From: Bacteroidia bacterium
GTDB lineage: Bacteria > Bacteroidota > Bacteroidia > B-17B0 > Aurantibacillaceae
Length of the DNA stretch: 64,000 nucleotides
NCBI GenBank assembly: GCA_016787705.1
Contig: JAEUTP010000015.1
Coordinates: forward strand, 62,001 to 126,000
Reading direction: 5' to 3'
Below the pieces are notes generated by a model. It had not been told where the DNA came from and ran no database searches. It saw nothing but the letters and a program-made list of their open reading frames with translations. Below are positions 28,324-37,261 of this stretch, piece after piece (position 1 is the stretch's first letter; each line of letters starts with the position of its first letter). The position numbers and the translations under genes are program-made.

Positions 28324-30354
28324 ATGCACTATATAAAACATATACTTTTTTTATTTATTGTTTTTTCTTTTACGCCCCAAAACAAGTATGTACGCCAGGC
28401 TTTAAAACAAATAGAAAAAGGAAATCTTCACGAAGCAAAAAATCTTTATTTAAAAGCAATCGAGCAAAATCCCGAAAGTTTTGATGCGAACGTGGGCATG
28501 GGTCTTTTGTTATCCGAGTTTTTAGATAACCACGCAGATGCCCTCCCCTATCTTGAAAAAGCGTATAAGATCACAAAAAAAGATACGCTAGGACAATTGC
28601 TTTATTCACTCGCAAAATGTTACCAGTACAATGGTGAGTTTGAAAAAGCCATTACTATGTTTGATCGTTTAAATAATTATGAAGATTACGAAGAAGAAAT
28701 AGATCTGGCGAGAGACATTAAAAAAAGAAAGGAAGATTGTAATTATGCCTTACAACACCGCTATTACAGGCCGCCGGCTAATTGGTACATTGTAAACGCA
28801 GGAAAAGCAATAAATACAGATATGCCTGAATATGTACCTGTGCTAACGCCACAAAACGAGCTAATATTTACATCGCGCAGGCAAGATGATAAAAAAGAAG
28901 AACTAAGCTATTTGGATGGAAAATATTTTGAAAGCATGTACATTACAAAAATTGGCGTTAATGGTTTTAAAGACCTTCGTCGTTATACTTTGCCGGATGA
29001 GTTTGTCAACTCCAAATATCTAAAAAAACACGAGTCGGTTGTATCCATGAGTCAGGATGGAAAAACCCTTTTTTCGTTTCGTGATAATAAGATCTACGAA
29101 ATAAAAATAGAAGAAAGTAAAACACAAAAACCAAAAAAATTATTAAAGACCATTAATTTTGATTTCTATCAAAGCCACGCTTTCTTAACCAAAGACGGCA
29201 ACACGCTTTACTTTACAAGTGAGGCAGAAGGCGGCCTTGGAGGAATTGATATTTATCGCGCCACAAAAATTAAAGAAGGAGAATGGAGCAAACCCGAAAA
29301 TGTTGGCGCCCCAATAAACACTTCTTTTGATGAAGACGCGCCCTTTATTACAGATGACGGAAGGACCTTGTACTTTGCAAGTACCGGCCATGAAGGTTAT
29401 GGTAATTATGATATTTATAAAAGCGAATTAGTTGATGGAAAATGGAGCGCACCTGAAAATCTTGGCCAACCCATTAATTCGCCGGGACATGATATTTTTA
29501 TGGTGAAAGAAAGTAACGGTAATTCCGCATACTTTTCATCGTCACGCCCAGGTGGTTTTGGCGATATGGATATTTATAAAATAAATTATTTAGATAATTT
29601 AAATAAAGATTGTCCAACAGAAAAAACATTACAGTTTGCTTTGAATAGCGTGGATGAAGATATAAATGATTTTAAAAATAAAATAGAAGTAAAAGTGCCG
29701 GATAACTATAAAGCCCTTTTATATGAGTGGAAAGTGAATGAAACTATTATTACAGATCAAACTGCTATTTTAGATTATGATTATAAACAAAGCGGTAATT
29801 ATACCGTAACATCTAAAGTAATTGTTTATTGCGATACTTGTTTATCGCCACTTATTGTTTGTAACAGCATTGAAAACAGATTTGAAAAAACAAAAGTAGA
29901 CACCTCAGCAATTGTTACAAATACAACAGCTGTTCTAAAAACAATTGATCTATCAAAAATAAAAGGAGAATTAAGTAAAGAACAATTGCAATCTCTTGGT
30001 TTTAACACCAACCCTATTCTTTTTGCGTTTGATAAAAGCAATTTAAGCGCAGATGCTGAAGAAATTTTAAAGACCAATAACGATGTATTAAAAAAATATG
30101 CAAGCCTGGCTGTCGAAATTATTGGTTATACCGATTCGCGTGGTACAGAAGGTCATAACAAACGGCTTTCGTCACAGCGTGCCAGTGCGGTAAAAAACTA
30201 TCTCGCAAAAGCAGATGTAAAACGGTCACAACTAAAGTTCTCAAAAGGCCGGGGCGCCAACAATTTAGTTAACGATTGTGGAAAAGGAAAGGATTGCGAT
30301 AATTATATGCACCTACAAAACCGCAGGGTTATTTTTAAAGTGTATAACAGATAA
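28324..30354 (+). CDS. OmpA-family protein with TPR and PD40 propeller
   Basis: The 676-residue protein has a signal-like N-terminus (MHYIKHILFLFIVFSF), TPR units (about 25-110), PD40 propeller blades (LTKDGNTLYFTSEAEGGLGG; ITDDGRTLYFASTGHEGYG), a PKD-like stretch, and a C-terminal OmpA domain (LFAFDKSNLSADAEEIL; IIGYTDSRGTEGHN; LQNRRVIFKVY). I use ATG 28324 rather than the GTG at 28261, which would place 21 residues before the export signal. It is the last gene of the envelope cluster and is followed by a terminator. The domain set overlaps PorE but lacks the regulatory domain seen at 13399-15537. Confidence 0.85.
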   Translation: MHYIKHILFLFIVFSFTPQNKYVRQALKQIEKGNLHEAKNLYLKAIEQNPESFDANVGMGLLLSEFLDNHADALPYLEKAYKITKKDTLGQLLYSLAKCYQYNGEFEKAITMFDRLNNYEDYEEEIDLARDIKKRKEDCNYALQHRYYRPPANWYIVNAGKAINTDMPEYVPVLTPQNELIFTSRRQDDKKEELSYLDGKYFESMYITKIGVNGFKDLRRYTLPDEFVNSKYLKKHESVVSMSQDGKTLFSFRDNKIYEIKIEESKTQKPKKLLKTINFDFYQSHAFLTKDGNTLYFTSEAEGGLGGIDIYRATKIKEGEWSKPENVGAPINTSFDEDAPFITDDGRTLYFASTGHEGYGNYDIYKSELVDGKWSAPENLGQPINSPGHDIFMVKESNGNSAYFSSSRPGGFGDMDIYKINYLDNLNKDCPTEKTLQFALNSVDEDINDFKNKIEVKVPDNYKALLYEWKVNETIITDQTAILDYDYKQSGNYTVTSKVIVYCDTCLSPLIVCNSIENRFEKTKVDTSAIVTNTTAVLKTIDLSKIKGELSKEQLQSLGFNTNPILFAFDKSNLSADAEEILKTNNDVLKKYASLAVEIIGYTDSRGTEGHNKRLSSQRASAVKNYLAKADVKRSQLKFSKGRGANNLVNDCGKGKDCDNYMHLQNRRVIFKVYNR

Positions 30355-30370
30355 CTATTTATTAAAACAA

Positions 30371-30401
30371 AAAAGCCGCCTCATTTTGAGAGCGGCTTTT
30401 T
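30371..30401. terminator. bidirectional rho-independent-type terminator
   Basis: The arms AAAAGCCGC (30371-30379) and GCGGCTTTT (30392-30400), extended by CTC/GAG, form a stable hairpin with A and T tracts on the two sides. It lies between the convergent OmpA/PD40 gene and tig. Confidence 0.85.
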
Positions 30402-30417
30402 AAATTTTAAGTATTAA

Positions 30418-31752
30418 TTACGCTTTAAAGAAATCTTCGTAACTAACTTCTTTTGTTTTTAAAGTACATTTTTCTTTAATAAGATCTAATACTTTTTTGC
30501 TGTAAAGATTTTCAAAAATACGTTGCGCTTCTTTTTCTTTACTTAAAATATCTTTAGAGATCTTTTCTAAATCATCTTCTGTAGGTACTTGTCCGTAACG
30601 AGAGTATTCACTTTTAATGAATGCTTTTGCCTCATCTTTTGCTTCGTCAGCGTCAACCTTAATTTCGTTATCCTTAATTATCTTGTTTTCAATTAAACGC
30701 CATTTCATAGACTTAGAATAGTTTGGATAATCTTTTTCTAATTCTTCCTGCGTAATCGGTTTTTCGTTAACTGCCAATAACCAGCGTTTTAAAAATGTAT
30801 CGGGTAATTGAATGTTTGTTTTTTCAACCAAGCTGTTTTCAACTTCTGTTCTTAAAAATTTATCGGCATCAGCATTAAACATTAATCCTAATTCTTCGCG
30901 AATTTTATTTCTGAATTCTTCTTCGCTTGTAATTTTTCCTTCGCCATAAACTTTGTCAAACAACTCCTGGTCCAGGTCTGCATCTTCTAAGCGCGCGATG
31001 TTTTTTACTGTTAATTGTAAATTACAGTCTAGCGTTTCTGCCACTTCTTTATCTACACCTAACGATACGCTTTTATCTATAGCGGTATCATAAAGTTCAT
31101 TTACATTTAACGTAATTTTATCTTCTTTTTTAACACCTAAAATTTTTGATTTAGCAGTTTCGTTCTTTAAACGCTCATAGCTAATGCTTGTGCTTTTAAA
31201 GATGCCGCCCGGTTTAATATTTCCGGTCTCATCTAATTCATTGATGTCAACAAAAACAACATCTTTCTCTCCCGCAACTTCCGGGTTTTGAGGCTTACCA
31301 AAATTACGGCGAACATCTTTCACGTACTTCTCTACCAATTCATCATCTATTTTTACAGTTTTATAAGTGAACGTTTGCTTATCGTTAAGATCGATATTGA
31401 ATTGAGGCGCTAGACCTACCTGGTAAATAAATTCAAAATCTTTTTGATTTTCAAAATCAACCGCGGCCTGTTCCTTTGGTAAAGGATTACCTAATATCTC
31501 CAATTTGTTTTCCTGAATATAATTGTAAATAGTAGAATCTAACAATTTGTTTAACTCATCTACTAAAATTTGCGTACCATATTGTTTTTTTACCAAACCC
31601 GCAGGTACTTTACCCGGCCTGAAACCCGGCATAGAAATTTGTTTTTGCGCTTTTTTCAAAGCATCATTCACTTTTCCTTCATAATCTGTTGGAGTAACAG
31701 AAATTGCGATCTCTGCGTTCAAACTATCAATATCTTTCTTGGTAATATTCAT
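30418..31752 (-). CDS. tig: trigger factor
   Basis: The 444-residue ribosome-associated chaperone has the N-terminal ribosome-binding domain with the signature MPGFRPGKVPAGLVKKQYG, a degenerate FKBP-like middle domain (about 150-240), and a helical C-terminal domain. I chose ATG 31752 because the protein then begins MNITKKDIDSLNAEI, as trigger factors do; an upstream in-frame start at 31839 adds 29 residues of no similarity. It lies 87 bp downstream of the mutarotase gene on the same strand. Confidence 0.95.
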   Translation of the reverse strand: MNITKKDIDSLNAEIAISVTPTDYEGKVNDALKKAQKQISMPGFRPGKVPAGLVKKQYGTQILVDELNKLLDSTIYNYIQENKLEILGNPLPKEQAAVDFENQKDFEFIYQVGLAPQFNIDLNDKQTFTYKTVKIDDELVEKYVKDVRRNFGKPQNPEVAGEKDVVFVDINELDETGNIKPGGIFKSTSISYERLKNETAKSKILGVKKEDKITLNVNELYDTAIDKSVSLGVDKEVAETLDCNLQLTVKNIARLEDADLDQELFDKVYGEGKITSEEEFRNKIREELGLMFNADADKFLRTEVENSLVEKTNIQLPDTFLKRWLLAVNEKPITQEELEKDYPNYSKSMKWRLIENKIIKDNEIKVDADEAKDEAKAFIKSEYSRYGQVPTEDDLEKISKDILSKEKEAQRIFENLYSKKVLDLIKEKCTLKTKEVSYEDFFKA

Positions 31753-31839
31753 TTCTTTAAAATTTTGGAATGCGAAAATAGGGATTTTTCTTTGTTTTTC
31801 ATAGAAAATCCAGTCAAAAATAGCCTTAAAAACAGGCAA

Positions 31840-32706
31840 TTAACTAAAAATAAGAGAAAATTGGGCATTAAAGTCTTTGCCCGCATCAATTTGAATTATC
31901 CCGTCTTTTTTGGATAATTCATTTTTTGTTGCTTCGTGATCTGCAATACCACACCATGGCTCAAGACAAACAAACTTGTCGTTCCCTTTTTTTGTCCATA
32001 AACCAAAATATGGCCAGTTTTTACATTTAAGTGTGATCTTATGGCTTGATCTGGAAGAACACAAACTAACGCTATTTATTTGACTATTCTCAAACACAAG
32101 TGCGTCATTATCAAACATCTCTGTTTTCAGGAATAGTTTTTTATTATTTAATTGGAGGTTGGAGGTTGCGTCAGTCCTCAAACCGTTGTTTAGTTTGGTG
32201 ATAGCAAAATTATCTTTTTCAAACTCTAAATAATAATCTTCAAACTCTTCTTTTGGCAATATGGGGCAGTTAAAACCAGGGTGTGCGCCTAAACTAGCAA
32301 ACAAAATTTCATCTGACGTATTTAAAATCCTGTATTCTGTTATAAGTTCTGTTCCACTTAAAATATATTTGATTTGAAATACAAAATCAAAAGGGAAGTT
32401 AAGTTTTGTTTCGTTATTGGACTGAAGCTGAAATGTAATAGCGTTTGGGGTTTTCTCAAAAGCCTCAAACTCCATGTCTCTTGCAAAACCGTGTTGAGGT
32501 AATTCATACCTTTTGTTTTCGTAAACAAAAAAATTATCTTTTAATTTACCAACTATTGGAAACAGAACCGGCGCATGCCTTGCCCAAACATCTTTTTGAG
32601 CCTGCCAGATAAATTCGATACCATTGTTGTTTTTAACACTGCATAACTCTGCGCCATAATGGTTAAGGGTAATTGTAAGATCGTTTGATATTAATTTGCT
32701 TTGCAT
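31840..32706 (-). CDS. aldose 1-epimerase family protein (mutarotase-like)
   Basis: The 288-residue cytoplasmic protein has the galactose-mutarotase fold. Conserved-looking segments are HGFARDMEFEAF (catalytic-type His), SLGAHPGFNCPI, and the C-terminal LEPWCGIADHEA. It is of the YeaD/LacX-like branch that acts on hexoses or hexose phosphates; the exact sugar is unknown. It begins 2 bp after the DUF493 gene and lies in a reverse-strand group with lysE-like and GH3 genes. Confidence 0.85.
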   Translation of the reverse strand: MQSKLISNDLTITLNHYGAELCSVKNNNGIEFIWQAQKDVWARHAPVLFPIVGKLKDNFFVYENKRYELPQHGFARDMEFEAFEKTPNAITFQLQSNNETKLNFPFDFVFQIKYILSGTELITEYRILNTSDEILFASLGAHPGFNCPILPKEEFEDYYLEFEKDNFAITKLNNGLRTDATSNLQLNNKKLFLKTEMFDNDALVFENSQINSVSLCSSRSSHKITLKCKNWPYFGLWTKKGNDKFVCLEPWCGIADHEATKNELSKKDGIIQIDAGKDFNAQFSLIFS

Positions 32707-32708
32707 GT

Positions 32709-32981
32709 TTACAAAAACATAATGCCTTTTATTTGCGCTGCTTTTTTATAAACAGAGATTATTTCTTCCACATTCATGGCAACTTGTGTAGCTGTTATGC
32801 TGGTATATTTGCCACTGCCGCTTTCTTTTGTATGGATGTCTGCTTCGGGTTCAAATAGATTTTCAACCAGAGCAATGCTCCTGTGTTCGCTCGGAACAAT
32901 AAATTTAAACATGTAAACACTGGGAAAAGTAGTTGTTTCTACCAGCTTATCTTTAAATTTTTTCAGTTCTTCTTCAGTCAT
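32709..32981 (-). CDS. DUF493 (YbeD-like) protein
   Basis: The 90-residue protein fits DUF493, a small ACT-like fold (FPSVYMFKFIVPSE; KYTSITATQVAMNVEEIISVYKKA). The E. coli member YbeD is linked to lipoyl metabolism by gene neighbourhood only. It overlaps the stop of the LysE-family gene by one base and is followed by the mutarotase gene after 2 bp. Confidence 0.8.
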   Translation of the reverse strand: MTEEELKKFKDKLVETTTFPSVYMFKFIVPSEHRSIALVENLFEPEADIHTKESGSGKYTSITATQVAMNVEEIISVYKKAAQIKGIMFL

Positions 32982-33622
32982 TATGCGTGATCAAAAAAAT
33001 GATTGTAAATAAGTACAACGCCAAAAATAACAAGCAGCGAACCCGTAATTATATTTACAGCACGCATGGTTTTTGCCGTTAAAATTTGTTTTAATTTGTT
33101 TGCTGCTGATACTTTACCAAGCTCTACCATTAATACAAGACCAAGTGTAATGCTAAAATACAACAACATGTATGGAATTGAATAGGATAACGTTTTACTT
33201 ACTGCCGTTACATTGCCTAACCATAAAAGCCAAACCGCCGGGTTTAAACAGTTAAGAAAAAAGCCTTTAAGTATCATGGTTTGCGCCGATGGAACTTTTA
33301 TCTCAATGGTTGCATCTTTTCCATTTTCAACAGGTTCACGAAAATGGAGTGCGCCAAAAATTATTAAAATAATTCCGGCTACTATTCCCATAAAGCGCTG
33401 ACTCTTCTCGTCCTGTATAAAATTGGTAGCACCATAATGCACTAAAAAAATAATGAGAACGCAAACTAAAAAATCACTTAGTACTACGCCAATGGCCAAT
33501 AATGACCCGGGTTTATAACCATGACGGATGCCCGTGTTTATTAATGCAAAAAAAGCCGGCCCAAACGAAAAGGTCAGTAATAAAACAATAATAAAGGTTT
33601 GATATATTAAACTAAGTATCAA
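32981..33622 (-). CDS. LysE-family transporter
   Basis: The 213-residue protein has about six hydrophobic segments and the LysE/RhtB-type beginning FSFGPAFFALINTGIRHG followed by GSLLAIGVVLSDFLVC. A central hydrophilic loop and NPAVWLLWLGNV complete the pattern. Family members export amino acids, but the substrate here is unknown. It overlaps the GH3 stop by four bases (ATGA). Confidence 0.85.
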   Translation of the reverse strand: MILSLIYQTFIIVLLLTFSFGPAFFALINTGIRHGYKPGSLLAIGVVLSDFLVCVLIIFLVHYGATNFIQDEKSQRFMGIVAGIILIIFGALHFREPVENGKDATIEIKVPSAQTMILKGFFLNCLNPAVWLLWLGNVTAVSKTLSYSIPYMLLYFSITLGLVLMVELGKVSAANKLKQILTAKTMRAVNIITGSLLVIFGVVLIYNHFFDHA

Positions 33623-35154
33623 AAATTATTTTTTTGGTTGTCTAAAAAAGCCAGCCATTCATTTAATTGCTTGCCTTTTAAAACACGTGGAAATTTACTT
33701 TGACCGCCAAGTTTATTCTTACTTGCTAAAAAGTCAATAAATGTTTGGTTTGGTAAAAGAGTTATTATTACATCGTTTAAAGCATGTTTACGTTCAGTGG
33801 CGTAATCGTCATTTAATTGTTTTAAATAATCGTCCAGCTTTTCTTTTAGTGCAACGGCATCGGTTTGCTTATCTGTGCCAATATACCAGTGGTGCGCAAA
33901 CAAGCCTTTATTCGGCTTTCCAACCACACAATATTCATTTATATTAACATTAAGATCATTAGCAGTAAGCTTAATAGCCTTATTCATATTATCAACGCTT
34001 AAGTGCTCGCCACATAAACTTAAAAAATGTTTTGTGCGGCCGGTAATAATAATCTCGCAGCGTTTAAGATCGGTGAACTTTATGGTATCGCCAATTAAGT
34101 ATCGCCAGGCGCCGGCGCAGTTGGTGATCAGTAAAGCGTACTCTTGATTTAATTTAACTTCTGTAATGTCAAGCGCTTTAGCATTTGGCTTTACGTTACC
34201 GTCGTTATCAAAGTTTTCTTCATTGAAAGGAATGAATTCGAAGAACATAAAATTATCTGTCATTAATTTCATGCTTTGCTGTTCGTTAGGTCTTTCCTGG
34301 TAAGCAATAAACCCTTCAGAAGCCATATAGGTATCAAGAAAGATTAGTTCTTTGGCGCAAAGGGCGTTAATGCTGTTCTTATACGGCTGTACGGAAACAC
34401 CACCATGTACAAATACCGAAAGGTTTGGCCACACATCATGAATTGTTTTTACATTATAATGTTTGATGATGCGCTCAAATAAGATCTGAATCCATGCAGG
34501 CACACCACAAATAAAACCAACGTTCCAGTTTTTTGCATTCGTAACAAGGTCTTCCAGTTTTTGTTCCCAATTGGTTTGCGAACGGATCTCGGGGCCTGGC
34601 AATGTAAAATTCTGAAACCAACGTGGCTGTGTGCCGGTTGTAATGCCGCTTAAGTCGCCACTAAAAAAAGTACCGTTATAATTTAAGTTCGTGCTTCCAC
34701 CAACAAACAAAACTTCTGTTTCATATTGCTCTTTGGTAAAATCAAAATGTTTGGTAGATAAAATTTGTTTCATCGTACCTTTATGTATTGTTTTTATAAG
34801 GTCTTTTGTAACAGGAATATGTTTGCTGGCAGCATCAGATGTACCAGAGCTTAAAGCAAAATAATTTATTTTGCCGGGCCAGCATACATCTTTTTCGCCC
34901 TGTAAAGCCCGATACCACCACAACTCAAAAATAGATTGATAGTCGTTAATAGGCACTTTAGATTTAAATGCATTTATGGGATCTTCGCTTAATAATATTT
35001 CGCTAAAATCATATTGTGTGCCAAAAGAGGTGAATTGTGCTTTGCTTAGAAGTTTATTAAGCTGTTTTATTTGTTGCTTGTAAACGTTTTTTCGCGCAGG
35101 AATTCTTCCGCGAATAGTAATTGCCTGTTTTATTATAGAGCCGAGTATGGCCAT
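33619..35154 (-). CDS. GH3-family acyl-acid amido synthetase
   Basis: The 511-residue protein belongs to the GH3 branch of the adenylate-forming superfamily. Visible motifs are the P-loop-like YFALSSGTSDAASKHIPVT, the adenine-binding DTYMASEGFIAYQ, and WRYLIGDTIKFTD. Plant GH3 enzymes conjugate amino acids to jasmonate or auxin; bacterial members are common in Bacteroidota but their substrates are mostly unknown. It overlaps the LysE-family transporter gene, which hints that an amino-acid conjugate could be made and exported, but this is inference. Confidence 0.85.
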   Translation of the reverse strand: MAILGSIIKQAITIRGRIPARKNVYKQQIKQLNKLLSKAQFTSFGTQYDFSEILLSEDPINAFKSKVPINDYQSIFELWWYRALQGEKDVCWPGKINYFALSSGTSDAASKHIPVTKDLIKTIHKGTMKQILSTKHFDFTKEQYETEVLFVGGSTNLNYNGTFFSGDLSGITTGTQPRWFQNFTLPGPEIRSQTNWEQKLEDLVTNAKNWNVGFICGVPAWIQILFERIIKHYNVKTIHDVWPNLSVFVHGGVSVQPYKNSINALCAKELIFLDTYMASEGFIAYQERPNEQQSMKLMTDNFMFFEFIPFNEENFDNDGNVKPNAKALDITEVKLNQEYALLITNCAGAWRYLIGDTIKFTDLKRCEIIITGRTKHFLSLCGEHLSVDNMNKAIKLTANDLNVNINEYCVVGKPNKGLFAHHWYIGTDKQTDAVALKEKLDDYLKQLNDDYATERKHALNDVIITLLPNQTFIDFLASKNKLGGQSKFPRVLKGKQLNEWLAFLDNQKNNF

Positions 35155-35218
35155 TGTGTTTCTGTGATTAAAAATGTATGGTTAATGATAAAAGACAAGT
35201 CTTAAATCATCTGTCTTT

Positions 35219-36310
35219 TTATTTTATATACCTAAAGTCGTGATTGTTCTTAATTGCTTTTATGCTGTGGTAAATTAATTTAATAACTTCTTCCACATCT
35301 TGTTTATGAACGCTTTCAACCGTTGTATGCATGTAACGTAAAGGTAACGAAATTAAAGCAGAGGCAATACCATCGGTTGCATAAGCAAAAGCATCGGTAT
35401 CCGTTCCGGTAGCGCGTGATGCTGCCTGGCGCTGGAATGTAATTTTATTTTTCTTCGCGGTATCAATAATTAGTTTTAATAAATTGTTTTGTACAGCCGG
35501 TGCATAACTTAAAACCGGGCCGCCTCCGCATGAAAGATCACCACTCACCACTTTGCTCATCATTGGCGTTTGTGTATCATGACAAACATCAGTAACAATA
35601 GCAACATTTGGATTAATTTTTCGTGCTATCATCGTTGCGCCGTTCAATCCAACTTCTTCCTGCACCGCATTTACAATATATAAACCAAAAGGTAATTTGT
35701 CTTTATTTTCTTTCAGCATACGTGCTACTTCGGCAATCATAAAACCACCAATTCTGTTATCGAGCGCACGACCAACATAATATCGGTTGTTCAATTCCAT
35801 TAAATCATCTTCATACGTAATTACGCAGCCAACATGCACGCCAAGCGCTTCAACTTCTTTATCTGATTTACATCCAAGATCTAAAAAAATGTTTTTTAAA
35901 TTTGGCGTTTCTTCTTTAGCCGCATCACGCACATGTATTGCCGGCCAGCCAAACACAGCTTTTACAATTCCCTTTTCGGTATGAATATTAACGCGTTTAG
36001 ATGGGGCAATTTGATGATCGCTTCCACCATTGCGGCGAAGATAAATAAAACCGTCTTTTGTAATATAATGAACGAACCAGCTTATCTCATCAGCGTGCGC
36101 TTCAATAACTACTTTATATTGTGCTTTTGGATTAATAACGCCAACCGCGGTGCCGTAAGTATCTATAAAATATTCATCAATGTACGGCTTTAAATATTCT
36201 AACCAGATTTTTTGACCCGAGCTTTCAAAACCGGTTGGCGATGCGTTGTTTAAGTATTCATATAAAAAATCGGTGGACTTTTTGTTTAATATAGATTTGG
36301 TTTTAGCCAT
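35219..36310 (-). CDS. M42-family zinc aminopeptidase
   Basis: The 363-residue cytoplasmic enzyme is of the M42 glutamyl aminopeptidase/FrvX type. The dinuclear metal ligands are recognisable: His in VIEAHADEISW, Asp in GRALDNRIGG, Glu-Glu in AVQEEVGLNGA, Asp in VTDVCHDTQ, and His in LRYMHTTVESVHK. Length is normal. Two 18-bp direct repeats with a 23-bp period lie just upstream of its start (36338-36378). Confidence 0.92.
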   Translation of the reverse strand: MAKTKSILNKKSTDFLYEYLNNASPTGFESSGQKIWLEYLKPYIDEYFIDTYGTAVGVINPKAQYKVVIEAHADEISWFVHYITKDGFIYLRRNGGSDHQIAPSKRVNIHTEKGIVKAVFGWPAIHVRDAAKEETPNLKNIFLDLGCKSDKEVEALGVHVGCVITYEDDLMELNNRYYVGRALDNRIGGFMIAEVARMLKENKDKLPFGLYIVNAVQEEVGLNGATMIARKINPNVAIVTDVCHDTQTPMMSKVVSGDLSCGGGPVLSYAPAVQNNLLKLIIDTAKKNKITFQRQAASRATGTDTDAFAYATDGIASALISLPLRYMHTTVESVHKQDVEEVIKLIYHSIKAIKNNHDFRYIK

Positions 36311-36337
36311 AATGTTGTGATTATATCAACCTTAAAA

Positions 36338-36378
36338 CTACAAATTTTTACGAATAATTGCTACGTATTTTTACGAAT
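36338..36378. promoter_or_regulatory. tandem operator-like direct repeat
   Basis: CTACAAATTTTTACGAAT (36338-36355) and CTACGTATTTTTACGAAT (36361-36378) are 16/18 identical with a 23-bp period, close to two helical turns. They lie 28-68 bp upstream of the M42 peptidase start, so a repressor or activator site is plausible. Confidence 0.4.
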
Positions 36379-36442
36379 GGCTTCGAATTAAAATACAAAT
36401 AGGCAAACGTTATAAAAATGTACCGGGTTTAATAACAAAAAA

Positions 36443-37054
36443 CTATTTCGTTTTTTTTGTTTTTTCTTTTTGCCAGGTCTTGTATTCGTCCTGTTGTTGA
36501 GGACGGAAGGCAGGAATGCGCGTTAAGGGCTCACATGCTTTTAATGTTGCATGACAATCTGAAGGCAGTTGCTGATATAATTTGGTGCCTTTGGTTTTCC
36601 AGGCAATCATTTCTTCACTAACATCTTTAATAGGTTTTGCAGGATTACCAACAACAACTTTTCTTTTTTCAATAATTGTTTCTGCCGGCACAAAAGATAA
36701 TGCGCCAACAATACACTCATCACCAATTACAACATTATCCATAATAACACTGTTCATGCCTATCATGGCATTTTTTCCAATTGTAGCGCCATGTATAATC
36801 GCACCATGCCCGATATGCGCGCTTTCTTTTAAAAGCACTGTTGTGCCCGGAAACATATGAATGGTGCAGTTTTCCTGCACGTTGCACCCATCTTCAATAA
36901 TTATTTGTCCCCAATCTCCACGTATAGCTGCGCCCGGACCAACATATACATCTTTACCAATAATTACATTACCGGTAACGGTTGCGTTTGGGTGTATAAA
37001 AGCGCTACGGTCAACAACCGGTTTGTATCCATTAAATTCAAATATATTGGCCAT
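36443..37054 (-). CDS. gamma-carbonic-anhydrase-like hexapeptide protein (PaaY type)
   Basis: The 203-residue protein is a left-handed beta-helix made of hexapeptide repeats (NATVTGNVIIGKDVYVGPGA). The three histidines expected for the metal site are in CTIHMFPGT and ESAHIGHGAIIHGATIG. The C-terminal helix includes TKLYQQLPSDCHATLKACEPL, as in PaaY/YrdA-like proteins. No phenylacetate genes are nearby, so a general thioesterase/carbonic-anhydrase role is as likely. Confidence 0.85.
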   Translation of the reverse strand: MANIFEFNGYKPVVDRSAFIHPNATVTGNVIIGKDVYVGPGAAIRGDWGQIIIEDGCNVQENCTIHMFPGTTVLLKESAHIGHGAIIHGATIGKNAMIGMNSVIMDNVVIGDECIVGALSFVPAETIIEKRKVVVGNPAKPIKDVSEEMIAWKTKGTKLYQQLPSDCHATLKACEPLTRIPAFRPQQQDEYKTWQKEKTKKTK

Positions 37055-37261
37055 GTGTTGTATTTTTTGTAAAATTAATTTTTTTGCTCTAAAAACAGCT
37101 ATTTAATTGGCTTTTATGCATTTGACAGAAGTTATTTTGACTTATGCTTTTCGACGAATAAAAAATTACTAAAAAATAGGAGATTTTATTGTTAATATAA
37201 TTTTTTGATTAATAACCAATTAGAAAAAAAGATTATCTTTAATGCCTGTTTCAAAATTTAT

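Noticed and set aside
33680-33700. Possible further parS-like sequence around ACACGTGGAAA
   Set aside because: Only the CACGTG core and a few flanking bases match; it lies within the GH3 coding sequence and fails at several positions of the 16-mer.
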